35,650 nt of DNA from Nocardioides sp. (GCF_016462705.1 NZ_JAEMSS010000021.1:1-35650), one strand, 5' to 3'; shown: positions 14,100 to 22,714, counted from the stretch's first letter. Program-made: numbers and translations. The notes: generated from the sequence alone by a model not told the origin.

Positions 14100-15083
14100 T
14101 CAGGGCTTGTCGGCGCGGCGCAGTGCCCACGGCTGCAGCCGCTCGTAGCCCTTCACTGAGGTCCGCCTCAGCTTGCGGAACCGGAACGGGGAGTCCTCGG
14201 ACGACAGGCGGTCGTGCGCGCCGTCGTCGACCAGCACCGAACCCGGCCTGGCGATCGACGTGAGCCGCGAGGCGATGTTGACCGTCGGCCCGAGGACGTC
14301 GCCGAGCCGGGCCACGACCTCGCCGTACGCCAGCCCTGCGCGGACCGAGGGGAAGTCGTGGTCGTCGTCCCCACCGCGGGTGGTCAGCACCAGCGCCGCT
14401 TCGGCCGCGGCCGCCGGGTCGTCGGCCACGAAGAGGACCTCGTCGCCGATGTTCTTGATGACCCGGCCACCGTGGTCCTGCACGACCGCGGAGCACTCGG
14501 CCTCGAAGAACTCGATCCACGTGACGAGCTCGGCGTCGGTCAGCTCCTTGCTCCGCGAGGTGAAGCCGACGATGTCCACGAAGGCCACGGCGAGCTGGGT
14601 GACGTCCGAGCCGAGGGAGTCGGTGGTCAGCATCCGGCGGGAGGCCTTGGCCAGGTGCTGTCGCCACACGTAGTTCTGCAGCGTCTCCAGCCGCGGCATG
14701 ACCTCCCCGGTGAGGGCTGCGATCTCCACGACCGGGTCGTCGCGCTCGAGGGCGACCTCGGTGAGCAGGCGGGTCTGCCACTCGGCGAGCCGGGCGAAGC
14801 TCCGGCCCCAGGTGCGCACCAGCGCGGCCTGGCGCTCCGGGCTGAGGATGCCCAGCCGCATCAGGTCGTGGCTGTAGCGCAGCGCCTGGACGTCGGCCTC
14901 GGTGAACGCGATGTCGTCGTCGTCCTGCTCGGCGAACCCGAGCAGCCGCCACAGCTCGCGGGCCACGTCGAGCGGCACGCCCGCCTGCTCGGCGACCTGC
15001 ACCCGGGTCAGGTGCGGTGCCTCACCGAGGATCAGCTCCTCGATCGCGTCCAGACCGGCGGAGAGGTCGACCGGGTCGGTCAC
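14100..15083 (-). CDS. Class III adenylate cyclase with N-terminal regulatory domain
   Basis: The 327-residue protein has an N-terminal helical domain of about 160 residues resembling the autoinhibitory/pH-sensing region of mycobacterial Rv1264-type cyclases. The class III catalytic domain follows. Asp170 in VDIVGFTS and the Asp in KNIGDEVLF bind metal, the Lys of KNIGD and the Asp in GDVLGP are the purine-selecting pair, and Asn/Arg of VNIASRL stabilise the transition state. All are present, so active ATP-to-cAMP conversion is expected. It starts four bases after the stop of a cAMP-binding-domain gene and is probably co-transcribed with it. No membrane segment is visible, so it is likely cytosolic. 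Confidence 0.9.
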   Translation of the reverse strand: MTDPVDLSAGLDAIEELILGEAPHLTRVQVAEQAGVPLDVARELWRLLGFAEQDDDDIAFTEADVQALRYSHDLMRLGILSPERQAALVRTWGRSFARLAEWQTRLLTEVALERDDPVVEIAALTGEVMPRLETLQNYVWRQHLAKASRRMLTTDSLGSDVTQLAVAFVDIVGFTSRSKELTDAELVTWIEFFEAECSAVVQDHGGRVIKNIGDEVLFVADDPAAAAEAALVLTTRGGDDDHDFPSVRAGLAYGEVVARLGDVLGPTVNIASRLTSIARPGSVLVDDGAHDRLSSEDSPFRFRKLRRTSVKGYERLQPWALRRADKP

Positions 15084-15087
15084 TGCC

Positions 15088-15462
15088 CTAGCTCGAGGGG
15101 AACCGCTCGGCCGCGGTCCGCTCCAGCGCCTCGTGAAACGCCGGCATCTCGACGTTGAGCTTGTCGAGCTGCTCCTTGGTGAAGTGGATCAGCTCCAGCG
15201 GGGTGAGCGCGACGACGGTCGCCGTGCGCAGCGAGTGGTTGACGATCGCGGCCTCACCGATGATGTCGCCCGGGCCGAGCTGCGCCACCTCCTGGCCGTG
15301 CGCGCGCACCGATACGGTGCCCTCGAGGATGACGTACGCCTTGTCGGCGCCGGTCCGCTCCGAGATCGGCGCCCACCCCTCGGGGAGGGTGACGTGGGTT
15401 CCCGACGCGCTGATCCGCGCGATCTCCTCGGGGGTGAACATCGAGAAGAACGTCTCTGCCAT
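15088..15462 (-). CDS. Single-domain cyclic-nucleotide-binding protein
   Basis: This 124-residue protein is essentially one CNB (CRP-like cAMP-binding) domain. The phosphate-binding cassette GDIIGEAAIVNHSLRTATV keeps the Glu and Arg that contact cAMP. The N-terminus has a short helix (FFSMFTPEEIARI), and the C-terminus is a helix without a DNA-binding or catalytic domain. It may act as a cAMP sink, sensor or adaptor. ATG 15462 is chosen over an in-frame upstream start because homology begins just after it. It precedes the adenylate cyclase gene by four bases, so producer and receptor of the signal are made together. Confidence 0.88.
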   Translation of the reverse strand: MAETFFSMFTPEEIARISASGTHVTLPEGWAPISERTGADKAYVILEGTVSVRAHGQEVAQLGPGDIIGEAAIVNHSLRTATVVALTPLELIHFTKEQLDKLNVEMPAFHEALERTAAERFPSS

Positions 15463-15520
15463 GGGGTTCAGCCTTTCGTCGAGGACCTGCGCCTCCCCAA
15501 CGCGGAACCCTAGTGCTTGG

Positions 15521-16750
15521 TCACGCGGTCGGGAGCGGGTCACGCGAGACGGGGCACGACATGCACCGCGGGCCTCCGCGTCCCGAGCCGAGCTCGGAGC
15601 CCGCGATCCGGACCACCTCGATGCCGGCGTCCTCGAGCCGGGCGTTGGTCTCGTCGTTGCGCTCGTAGGCCACGGCGACCCGCGGAGCCAGGGCCAGGGT
15701 GTTGTTGCCGTCGTCCCACTGCTCGCGCTCCGCGGTCACCGGGTCCAGGCCGGTGTCGATCTGGTGCATCCTGTCGATGCCCATCGCCCGGGCCGCGGCG
15801 ACGAGGAACGGCTCGGCCTTCCCGACCTCGAGGACCAGGTCACCATCCGCCTCGGCGTCCCCGGTCGGCCGGACGGTGAAGGCGACCAGCGAGTCGGCGA
15901 CGTTGGGGTAGACGACCATCTTGTCGGTGTCCACCAGCGTGCAGATGGTGTCGAGGTGCATCGTCGCGCGCTCCTGGGCGATCGGCACCGCCAGCACGGT
16001 GTGCGCGAGCCGGCCCTGGAAGCACTGCCGGGCGAGCCGCTCGACCCCGGCCGGGGTGGTGCGCTCCCCGACGCCGACCGCGATCACACCCGGCGCCAGG
16101 AGCAGCACGTCGCCGCCCTCGACGTGCTCGAGGTGGGCGCCGTGCATCGTCGGCGTGCCCGCGAACCGGGGGTGCCGGGTATAGATCAGCTCGGTCAGCT
16201 CGGTCTCCCGCTTGCGGGCGGGCATGGCCAGCGAGGTGATCGCGACCCGGTCCCGCACCCACACCGACGAGTCACGGGTGAACAGCAGGTTGGGAAGCGG
16301 GTCGATGAGGAAGTCGTCGGGCGCGAGCATCGAGGTCACCAGCCCGAACCCGCCGCGCACCTCGTCGTTGCGGATCCCGGCGGTGAGGTAGCCGGTCAGC
16401 TCGGTGGGCGTCGCGTCGCCGAGCAGGCCCTCCAGGTAGCCGCGCATGGTGTCCCCGAGGTCGAGGTCACCGAGCGCCTCCTCGATCGCGTGCCGGCGTG
16501 CGTCCTCCTGCTCCAGGGTCTCGGTCAGCAGGTCGGTCAGGTAGAGGACCTCGACGTCGCGGGCGCGCAGCTCGGCGGCGAACGCGTCGTGCTCGTCCTG
16601 GGCCCGGGAGACCCAGGGGATGCCGTCGAAGAGCAGCTTGTCGTTGTTGCGCGGCGTGAGCCGCTTCAGCTCGTGTCCCGGCCGGTGCAGCATGACCGTG
16701 CGTAGCCGGCCGACCTCGCTGTCCGCCCCGTGCGGGGGCCTCGCGTCCAT
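15521..16750 (-). CDS. arcA: Arginine deiminase
   Basis: This 409-residue cytosolic enzyme hydrolyses arginine to citrulline and ammonia, the first step of the arginine deiminase pathway. Family landmarks are the N-terminal [27 protein letters not shown], the catalytic His region MHLDTICT, and the C-terminal [15 protein letters not shown] with catalytic Cys396. No arcB, arcC or arcD gene is adjacent, so it may act alone or with distant genes. ATG 16750 is chosen because homology starts there. A TACAGT -10-like hexamer ends seven bases before it, consistent with a leaderless mRNA, and no Shine-Dalgarno sequence is seen. Confidence 0.95.
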   Translation of the reverse strand: MDARPPHGADSEVGRLRTVMLHRPGHELKRLTPRNNDKLLFDGIPWVSRAQDEHDAFAAELRARDVEVLYLTDLLTETLEQEDARRHAIEEALGDLDLGDTMRGYLEGLLGDATPTELTGYLTAGIRNDEVRGGFGLVTSMLAPDDFLIDPLPNLLFTRDSSVWVRDRVAITSLAMPARKRETELTELIYTRHPRFAGTPTMHGAHLEHVEGGDVLLLAPGVIAVGVGERTTPAGVERLARQCFQGRLAHTVLAVPIAQERATMHLDTICTLVDTDKMVVYPNVADSLVAFTVRPTGDAEADGDLVLEVGKAEPFLVAAARAMGIDRMHQIDTGLDPVTAEREQWDDGNNTLALAPRVAVAYERNDETNARLEDAGIEVVRIAGSELGSGRGGPRCMSCPVSRDPLPTA

Positions 16751-16757
16751 GCCGGGA

Positions 16758-16763
16758 ACTGTA
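16758..16763 (-). promoter_or_regulatory. Candidate leaderless -10 element of arcA
   Basis: On the minus strand TACAGT is followed by seven bases and the arcA ATG, placing the transcription start at or beside the start codon. It lies beside the stop codon of the preceding gene. No clear -35 is seen. Confidence 0.45.
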
Positions 16764-16764
16764 G

Positions 16765-17361
16765 TCAGCGCACGATCTCGACCAGGGTCAGCGTCGCCAG
16801 GAGCAGGCAGACCGCGGCCCCGACGTAGTGCAGGACGTGCAGCGACACGAACCGCAACAGCGTCCGGCCGGCGATCACGGCGAGCCCGCTGACCACCAGC
16901 AGCGCCCCCAGCGCACCGATGAACACGCTCCCGGGCGCCTCGTAGCGGGCGACCAGCGAGATCGTGAGCAGCTGGGAGAGGTCGCCCCACTCCGCCGCGA
17001 ACAGCACCAGGAACGACGCCAGCACCGCCCGGAAGCCGGTGACGTCCTTGGCGTTCTCGACGAACTCGTCCCCGGACGTCTGCTGGTGGCTGCGCCCCTC
17101 CCGCACCAGGAACACGGCGCCGGCGAGGAACAGCAGGAGGGCGATGGTCTTGACGGCGTTCTCGGGAAGGAACGAGGCGGCGTGGCCGAGCACCACGGCC
17201 ACCGTCGTCTGCACCGCGAACGCGGAGCCCACACCCAGCCAGACCAGGATCGGCCGGTACCTGGTCGACAGGACCAGCGTCGCCAGGAACGTCTTGTCGG
17301 GCAGCTCGACGACGAAGATCGCCCCGAAGGTGAGGAACAGCGCGGCGACGTCGAGACTCAC
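16765..17361 (-). CDS. TMEM165/GDT1-family cation exporter
   Basis: This membrane protein of about 198 residues has six predicted helices in two repeats. Each repeat carries the acidic signature: ELPDKT in the first (around residue 20) and EWGDLS in the second. GDT1/UPF0016 proteins exchange Mn2+ or Ca2+ for protons. GTG 17361 is preferred because [13 protein letters not shown] begins the first helix directly and TAGGTT sits exactly seven bases upstream (leaderless pattern). An upstream start at 17439 would add 26 polar residues. It lies just downstream of the channel gene on the same strand, hinting at shared divalent-cation handling. Confidence 0.85.
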   Translation of the reverse strand: MSLDVAALFLTFGAIFVVELPDKTFLATLVLSTRYRPILVWLGVGSAFAVQTTVAVVLGHAASFLPENAVKTIALLLFLAGAVFLVREGRSHQQTSGDEFVENAKDVTGFRAVLASFLVLFAAEWGDLSQLLTISLVARYEAPGSVFIGALGALLVVSGLAVIAGRTLLRFVSLHVLHYVGAAVCLLLATLTLVEIVR

Positions 17362-17368
17362 TCCCCAG

Positions 17369-17374
17369 AACCTA
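17369..17374 (-). promoter_or_regulatory. Candidate leaderless -10 element of the GDT1 gene
   Basis: TAGGTT on the minus strand is separated by seven bases (CTGGGGA) from GTG 17361. This is the same TAnnnT-N7-start layout seen at arcA, larB, the SDR and the DUF4446 gene. Confidence 0.45.
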
Positions 17375-17448
17375 TCCGTTGCCTCGAGCACGTCCACGTC
17401 CCGAGCCTGGCCGAGACCCGCCGGGGGGTCGGACGTCATCCACAGGCG

Positions 17449-18258
17449 CTACTTCGGCAGCCGCGCCTCCAGCGCCGTCACCTGTGCCTTGAGGTCCGCC
17501 AGCGCAGCCAGGATCGCGGCGGTGGACTCGTCGACGGCCTGCTCGACCTCGTCCACCTCGTGCCGCAGCTCCTCGCGGTCCTCGTCGGCCTCCTTCTCCA
17601 GGGCCTCGACCGCGACCGCGATGAACAGGTTGAGCACGATGTAGGTCGCCAGCACGATGTAGACGACGAAGAACACGTAGGACCACGGGTGCTCCGCCGC
17701 GGTCGGCGCGATCACGTTGGCCCAGTCGTCGCCGGTGGTGATCTGGAACATCGAGCGCAGCGAGGCCGCCAGGCTGCCGAAGTGCTCCTCGTCGGTCGAC
17801 CGGAAGAGCTGGGTGGCGACCACGGCGCCGATGTAGATCAGCATGGCCAGCAGGGCGGCGATCGAGGCCATGCCAGGGACCGTGGCGACCATCGCCGCCA
17901 CCACCCGTCGCATCGACCGGACCGTGGACAGCAGCCGCAGCACGCGCAGGACCCGGAGCACCCGGAGGACCGAGTAGGAGCCGGCGCCGGGGATCACCGC
18001 GATGGCCACGACGAAGAAGTCGAAGAGGTTCCAGCCGCCCCGGAAGAAGCGGAGGCCGTAGGCGAAGATCCGCAACGAGATCTCCACGACGAAGATGCCG
18101 ACCGTGACCCACCCGACGACGTTGGTCTCGGACTCGTAGCGCTCCATCCAGCCGGGCGAGACCTCGAGCCCGAGGATCACCGCGTTGACGATGATCACCC
18201 CGATGATCGTCCACTGGAACGGCCCGGACTCCACGAGCCGGCGGACGCGCTCAATCAT
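17449..18258 (-). CDS. Voltage-gated cation channel, bacterial NaChBac/BacNav type
   Basis: This 269-residue channel subunit has six transmembrane helices. S4 (about 96-118) carries arginines at every third position (99, 102, 105, 108, then 114, 117 and 118), the classic voltage sensor. The pore helix FQITTGDDW supplies the selectivity filter, with TGDDW at residues 175-179. The C-terminal S6 (VLNLFIAVAVEALEKE) leads into a long acidic coiled coil (about 225-266), as in homotetrameric BacNav channels. The filter has two aspartates where sodium channels have Glu-Ser, resembling calcium-selective designs. ATG 18258 overlaps the larC stop as ATGA, so it is co-translated with the lar genes. Confidence 0.92.
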   Translation of the reverse strand: MIERVRRLVESGPFQWTIIGVIIVNAVILGLEVSPGWMERYESETNVVGWVTVGIFVVEISLRIFAYGLRFFRGGWNLFDFFVVAIAVIPGAGSYSVLRVLRVLRVLRLLSTVRSMRRVVAAMVATVPGMASIAALLAMLIYIGAVVATQLFRSTDEEHFGSLAASLRSMFQITTGDDWANVIAPTAAEHPWSYVFFVVYIVLATYIVLNLFIAVAVEALEKEADEDREELRHEVDEVEQAVDESTAAILAALADLKAQVTALEARLPK

Positions 18259-19469
18259 CGCCCGTCCTCGGCGTGCAGTCCGCGCGCGGCCGCGTACGCC
18301 TCCGCCAGGACGTCGACGACCGGCCGGTCCAGCGCGGCCGCGACGCGTACGACGTCGTCGTACTCCGGCTGCGCGTTGACGACCGACCCGTCGAGCCGGG
18401 CCAGCTTGACCGCGATCGCCAGGCCGCCCACCTCCACGGAGCTCGTCTCCCGCGGCAGTGCGTGGCGCTCCACGCGGCTGCTGCGGATGCCGATGGTCGA
18501 GGTCTCCCGGAAGATCGCGCGGCGCACCTCGCCCGCGGACTCCGGACGCACCAGGGCGCGGAAGGTGTGCGCCGGCCGGCCCTTCTTCATCAGGATCGGA
18601 GTCAGCCAGACGTCGAGCGCTCCGGCGGCGAGCACCGCGGTGATGACCTCGGGCCACAGCCGCGGGTCGAGGTCGTCGACGTTGGTCTCGAGCACCAGGA
18701 GGTCGTCCACGCCGTCGGGCGTGCTCTCGGTGTCGAGCGCGGAACCGACGAGCAGGCGCAGGACGTTGGCGTGGCCCTCGGGGTCACGGCCACCGGCGCC
18801 GACCCCGACGTCCGCGGTGACCATCGCCGGCTGCGCGCCCCAGCCGGTCGCGAGCGTGGTGAGCAGCGCGGCGCCGGTCGGGGTGCACAGCTCCATGGCG
18901 GGGGCACCCTCCGCCCCGGCGTACGACGGTACGCCCCGCAGCAGCTGCGCGACCGCCGGGGGCGGGACCGGCAGCGTGCCGTGCGCGCCGCGCACCGATC
19001 CCGAGCCGACCGCGACCGGCGAGACGACGACCTGGTCGGCACCGAGGTGGACGAAGCCGGCGCAGACGCCGACCACATCGGCGATCGCGTCCAGGGCGCC
19101 GACCTCGTGGAAGTGGACGTCGAGCGGCTCGCTGCCGTGGACCGCGCCCTCGGCGACGGCCAGCCGCTCGAAGACCCGCAGCGCGAGGTCGCGGACGGCC
19201 TCGTCGAGGGCGGACGCGAGGAGCAGCGACCGGATGTCGCGCCAGGTTCGGCCGTGCACGGAGTCGCCGACCTCGACGTGGCAGCGGGTCGCGGCGAAGC
19301 CGGCGCGGGTCACGGTCTCGACCCGGAGGGAGACCGGCTCGGGGCTGACCGCGTCGACGGCCTGTCGGAGGCTCTCGACCGGGACGCCGGCACCCACGAG
19401 GGCACCGAGCAGCATGTCGCCGCTGGCGCCGGACGAGGCGTCGACCCAGAGGACGACCCGGCCACTCAT
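18255..19469 (-). CDS. larC: Nickel-pincer cofactor biosynthesis protein LarC
   Basis: This 404-residue protein is the CTP-dependent nickel insertase completing the nickel-pincer nucleotide used by lactate racemase and related enzymes. Family motifs are DASSGASGDMLLGAL at the N-terminus, VHFHEVGALDAIADVVG, CTPTGAALLTTLA, ETNVDDLDPRLWPEV and the MKKGRPAHTF segment. It is one continuous frame, unlike Lactiplantibacillus plantarum larC1/larC2, which needs ribosomal frameshifting. The start overlaps the larB stop by four bases and its stop overlaps the channel start. Confidence 0.93.
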   Translation of the reverse strand: MSGRVVLWVDASSGASGDMLLGALVGAGVPVESLRQAVDAVSPEPVSLRVETVTRAGFAATRCHVEVGDSVHGRTWRDIRSLLLASALDEAVRDLALRVFERLAVAEGAVHGSEPLDVHFHEVGALDAIADVVGVCAGFVHLGADQVVVSPVAVGSGSVRGAHGTLPVPPPAVAQLLRGVPSYAGAEGAPAMELCTPTGAALLTTLATGWGAQPAMVTADVGVGAGGRDPEGHANVLRLLVGSALDTESTPDGVDDLLVLETNVDDLDPRLWPEVITAVLAAGALDVWLTPILMKKGRPAHTFRALVRPESAGEVRRAIFRETSTIGIRSSRVERHALPRETSSVEVGGLAIAVKLARLDGSVVNAQPEYDDVVRVAAALDRPVVDVLAEAYAAARGLHAEDGR

Positions 19470-20155
19470 GGGGACGCCGGAGCGGTCTGCCGGGCCACCC
19501 GGGCCGCGAAGACGCCGGCCCCGTATCCGTTGTCGATGTTCACCACGGTGACGCCGGGGGCGCAGGAGTTCAGCATGGTCAGGAGGGCGGCGATCCCGCC
19601 GAACGAGGCGCCGTAGCCGACGCTCGTGGGGACGGCGACGAGGGGGACGCCGACCAGGCCCCCGACCACCGAGGGCAGGGCCCCCTCCATGCCGGCGACG
19701 ACGACCAGGCAGTCGGCCCGCTCCAGCCGGTCGCGGACCGCCAGCAGCCGGTGCACACCGGCCACGCCGACGTCCTCGATCACGTCGACGCCGGCGCCGT
19801 GCACCCGCACGGTCAGGGCGGCCTCCGCCGCGACCGGCGCGTCCGAGGTGCCCGCGGACACCACGGCGACCGAGCCACGGGCGGCCGGCATCGGCCCCAG
19901 GGTCACCGCCCGGGCGACCGGGTGCAGCTCGGCACCGGGCAGGGACGTCGCCACCTGGGCCAGCGCCTCGTCGTCGAGCCGGGTGGCGAGCACTGCCCGC
20001 TCCGGGTGCTTGGCGTGCAGCGTGCGCAGGATCGCCACGACCTGCTCGGGGGTCTTGCCCTGCCCGAAGACCACCTCGGCGTCTCCGGTGCGGCCGGCGC
20101 GGTCGACGTCGACGCGCGCGAAGCCGAGGTCCTCGATCCGCGAGTCGTTCTCCAC
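19466..20155 (-). CDS. larB: Nickel-pincer cofactor biosynthesis protein LarB
   Basis: This 229-residue PurE/AIR-carboxylase-like enzyme carboxylates and hydrolyses nicotinic acid adenine dinucleotide at the first step of nickel-pincer cofactor synthesis. The N-terminal part contains RAGRTGDAEVVFGQGKTPEQ. The PurE-like core shows SAGTSDAPVAAEA, AGMEGALPSVVGGLV and VPTSVGYGASFGG. GTG 20155 has no Shine-Dalgarno sequence, but TAGCCT lies seven bases upstream. It leads the larB-larC-channel group. LarE, which adds sulfur, is not encoded in the window. Confidence 0.93.
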   Translation of the reverse strand: MENDSRIEDLGFARVDVDRAGRTGDAEVVFGQGKTPEQVVAILRTLHAKHPERAVLATRLDDEALAQVATSLPGAELHPVARAVTLGPMPAARGSVAVVSAGTSDAPVAAEAALTVRVHGAGVDVIEDVGVAGVHRLLAVRDRLERADCLVVVAGMEGALPSVVGGLVGVPLVAVPTSVGYGASFGGIAALLTMLNSCAPGVTVVNIDNGYGAGVFAARVARQTAPASP

Positions 20156-20162
20156 GGCGATG

Positions 20163-20168
20163 AGGCTA
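20163..20168 (-). promoter_or_regulatory. Candidate leaderless -10 element of larB
   Basis: TAGCCT on the minus strand is followed by CATCGCC and the larB GTG, giving the seven-base spacing expected if transcription starts on the start codon. The -35 region is not recognisable. Confidence 0.45.
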
Positions 20169-20220
20169 GTCGGCCCGGCACCGGCAGGAGACTCACCGGC
20201 TGCCCGGTGGAACGCACGCT

Positions 20221-20279
20221 CCCCGGCTGACGCTTCAGCGGGGAGGGACCAGTCTCACCCGAGTAGCCGGTGAGACTGG
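20221..20279 (-). terminator. Double stem-loop after the secreted Ig-like gene
   Basis: CCAGTCTCACC (20249-20259) and GGTGAGACTGG (20269-20279) form a perfect 11-base-pair stem with a nine-base loop, ten bases beyond the stop codon of the minus-strand secreted-protein gene. A second, imperfect hairpin (CCCCGGCTGA with TCAGCGGGG, 20221-20243) lies directly behind it. It separates that gene from larB. Confidence 0.7.
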
Positions 20280-20289
20280 CCCCCGCGCG

Positions 20290-21729
20290 TCAGCCGCCCT
20301 TGACGGCCCCCGTGTCGGAACCGAGCGGGCCGCCACCGAGGTAGAGCACGATCAGCTTCTCCCCCGCGAACTTCCTCTTCGGCGAGAGGACCGCCTTGCC
20401 GCCCTTGAGCGTGGCCTTCTTGGACGCGAGCACGCCGTCCTTGGTGACCAGGACGACCTTGCCCTGCGGGGTGCCGAGCGCCTGGGCGAGCTGCTTCTTC
20501 GCCACCTCGACGGTCACCGCGACCTTGCCGGTGGCGAGCCGCTTCGCGGTCACCCGGGACTTCTCACCGACCTTGGACGTCGGGTCCGTGACGGCCGTGC
20601 CGACGAAGTCACCGCGGTAGGCGGTCACCACGAGCCGGATCTTGGCCTTCTTGTCCTTCTTGGTCAGCTTGTACGTCGGGCCGGTCGCCACCGGCTTGGA
20701 GCCGCGCAGCCACTGGTAGGTGTAGTCGGTGTCGGCCGCTCGAACCGACAGCCCGCCACCGCCCTCACCACCGAGCCAGGTGCCCGGGTCCGCCTTCAGC
20801 TTCGACCCGAAGCTGGAGTTGCCGATGATCCGGGGCTCCTCGAGCGCCGTCATCTTGTCGGTGAGTCGCACCGTCACCTGCGTGAAGCTGCCGGCCGCGA
20901 CGGGGAGTGGCTTCGCGTCGGAGTAGGTGCCGTTGCCGCCGAGGAACCTGCTCACGTAGGGCACGTATACGTCGGTCGCGGGGTTGTAGTCCGCCCCGGA
21001 CGCCTGTACGACGTACTTCCCGGGCTCCACCCCTCGGATGTAGACCAGGCCGTCGACCGGGGCGTCCGGGTCGGTACCGGGGTCCCCGCCGTCGGGGTAG
21101 AACTGGTCGTCGCTCGATGTGCTGCCGCCCTCCACGTGCGCCGTGAAAGGATCGGCGGAGTCCGGCTCGAAGAGGGTGGCCGAGCCGTAGCTGGTGACCG
21201 GGGCACCGGTCGCCCCGAGCACCTGCACGATGACGCCGCCGGCGGCCGGCAGCGCCTGGGTGGGTGCCACGGCCGTGCCGCCCGAGGGCACCACGACGGA
21301 CCCGGCGGCGCGCGGGCTCTTGGATCCGCCGAGGCCACGGGCCAGGTAGCCGGTCGCGTGGTAGTCGGCGGGAGCCGCCGGACCCCACCTGAAGAACAGC
21401 TTGAACTCGGTCTCGGCGAGGACCGCAGCGTTGTCGGAGCCGTCGGCGAGGGAGGCCGGGTCGAGGTCGGTGAGGCTGTAGGCGCCGGCGGCGTCGGTCA
21501 CGTCGTGGTCGACGTAGACGGGGGCCGAGCCGTCCGATGGTGTCGTGATGGCCCAGACGTGGACGCCCGCGATCCCGGCGCTGGCCGCGTTGACGACGGT
21601 GCCGGTGATGTCGGGGTCGCCCGGGGCGGCGGACGCCGGCCCGGCGCCCAGGGTCAGGGCGGTGCCGTTCACCGCCAGGGCGGTCAGCGACACGAGGACC
21701 CGGCGGGCGGGTGTGCGGGGACGACTCAC
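20290..21729 (-). CDS. Secreted protein with carboxypeptidase-regulatory-like and Ig-like domains
   Basis: This 479-residue protein has a Sec signal peptide (VSRPRTPARRVLVSLTALAV..., ending at ASA near residue 36). A beta-sandwich of the carboxypeptidase regulatory-like type follows (DITGTVVNAASAGIAGVHVW...DAAGAYSLTDL, about 40-110), then a middle region with further beta repeats. A bacterial Ig-like repeat spans about 325-415 (PRIIGNSSFGSKLKADPGTW...YTYQWLRGS...YKLTKKDKKAKIRLVVTA), and a C-terminal Lys-rich Ig-like domain ends the protein. There is no sortase signal or C-terminal helix. GTG 21729 is preceded by GGAGGAG at good spacing. It is probably a surface or extracellular structural or adhesive protein; no enzyme activity is evident. 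Confidence 0.8.
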   Translation of the reverse strand: MSRPRTPARRVLVSLTALAVNGTALTLGAGPASAAPGDPDITGTVVNAASAGIAGVHVWAITTPSDGSAPVYVDHDVTDAAGAYSLTDLDPASLADGSDNAAVLAETEFKLFFRWGPAAPADYHATGYLARGLGGSKSPRAAGSVVVPSGGTAVAPTQALPAAGGVIVQVLGATGAPVTSYGSATLFEPDSADPFTAHVEGGSTSSDDQFYPDGGDPGTDPDAPVDGLVYIRGVEPGKYVVQASGADYNPATDVYVPYVSRFLGGNGTYSDAKPLPVAAGSFTQVTVRLTDKMTALEEPRIIGNSSFGSKLKADPGTWLGGEGGGGLSVRAADTDYTYQWLRGSKPVATGPTYKLTKKDKKAKIRLVVTAYRGDFVGTAVTDPTSKVGEKSRVTAKRLATGKVAVTVEVAKKQLAQALGTPQGKVVLVTKDGVLASKKATLKGGKAVLSPKRKFAGEKLIVLYLGGGPLGSDTGAVKGG

Positions 21730-21850
21730 GGGAACTCCTCCGAGATCTTCTCGGCACCGTGGCCGAGGACTAGACAGATGTGCGCGACGATAACCCGGGA
21801 GAGGTGCCGGCGCGCCCACTTCGGGCGGCTCCCGCGAGTCCGGCGAGGGG

Positions 21851-22708
21851 TCAGTCGCGGCGGAACGGGTCCGCCGGGTAGACGCCGAGGATCTTCACGT
21901 CGGTGGTGAAGAACCTCAGCTCCTCCAGCGCCCGGGCCAGGCCGGTGTCCGACGGGTGGCCGTCGACCTCGGCCAGGAACTGGGTGGCGGTGAACTCGCC
22001 GCCGACCATGTAGCTCTCCAGCTTGGTCATGTTGACACCGTTGGTGGCGAAGCCGCCGAGCGCCTTGTAGAGCGCGGCGGGCAGGTTGCGCACGTTGAAG
22101 ATGAACGACGTGACGACCGGGCCCTTGCCCGGCTCGGCCTCCACCAGGTCGCGGCTCAGCACCACGAACCGGGTGGTGTTGTGGTCCTCGTCCTCGACGT
22201 CCTCGGCGAGGACCTCGAGGCCGTAGATCTCGGCGGCCAGGGGCGGGGAGAGCGCTCCCTGGGTCGGGTCGCCCGCGGCGGCGATCTCGCGCGCGGCCCC
22301 GGCCGTGTCCCCCGAGATGACCGGGGTGAGGTTGTGCTCGCGGATGATCTTGCGGCACTGGCCCAGCGCGTGCACGTGGCTGTGCACGGTGCGGATGTCC
22401 TCGATCCGCGCGCCGGGGATGCCGAGCAGGTGGAAGCGGATCCGCAGGAAGTGCTCGGCCACGATGTGCAGGCCCGAGCCCGGCAGGAAGTGGTGGATGT
22501 CCGCGACCCGCCCCGCGATCGAGTTGTCGATCGGGATCATCGCCAGGTCCGCGCTGGGCTGCATTCCTGGGGCGCCCTCGACCGCCGCGAAGACGTCCTC
22601 GAACGACGCGCAGGCCACCGCTTCGGCCTCGGGGTAGTGCTGCAGGCACACCTGGTGGCTGTTGGCGCCCGGCTCGCCCTGGTAGGCGATGCGTCGCGGT
22701 GCGGTCAC
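21851..22708 (-). CDS. pheA: Prephenate dehydratase
   Basis: This 285-residue enzyme converts prephenate to phenylpyruvate for phenylalanine synthesis. The catalytic domain (about 1-185) shows IAYQGEPGANSHQ, IPIDNSIAGRVADIHHFL and the catalytic NTTRF motif. A C-terminal ACT domain (about 198-280) begins SFIFNVRNLPAALYKAL and includes GVNMTKLESYMVGG, giving phenylalanine feedback. No chorismate mutase is fused. GTG 22708 lies only 23 bases from the start of the divergent DUF4446 gene. TACGAT on the minus strand (22715-22720) ends six bases before it, suggesting a leaderless transcript. Confidence 0.95.
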   Translation of the reverse strand: MTAPRRIAYQGEPGANSHQVCLQHYPEAEAVACASFEDVFAAVEGAPGMQPSADLAMIPIDNSIAGRVADIHHFLPGSGLHIVAEHFLRIRFHLLGIPGARIEDIRTVHSHVHALGQCRKIIREHNLTPVISGDTAGAAREIAAAGDPTQGALSPPLAAEIYGLEVLAEDVEDEDHNTTRFVVLSRDLVEAEPGKGPVVTSFIFNVRNLPAALYKALGGFATNGVNMTKLESYMVGGEFTATQFLAEVDGHPSDTGLARALEELRFFTTDVKILGVYPADPFRRD

Positions 22709-22714
22709 CGGGGC

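Noticed and set aside
13020-14952. Continuous 648-codon minus-strand frame joining the cyclase region to the secreted protein
   Set aside because: Only the part from 14019 has a signal peptide and protein-like composition. The upstream part is the out-of-frame shadow of the cyclase gene, so there is no fusion.
16828-19551. 907-residue plus-strand open frame opposite the GDT1, channel and larC genes
   Set aside because: It spans several genuine minus-strand genes with conserved motifs and has shadow-frame composition.
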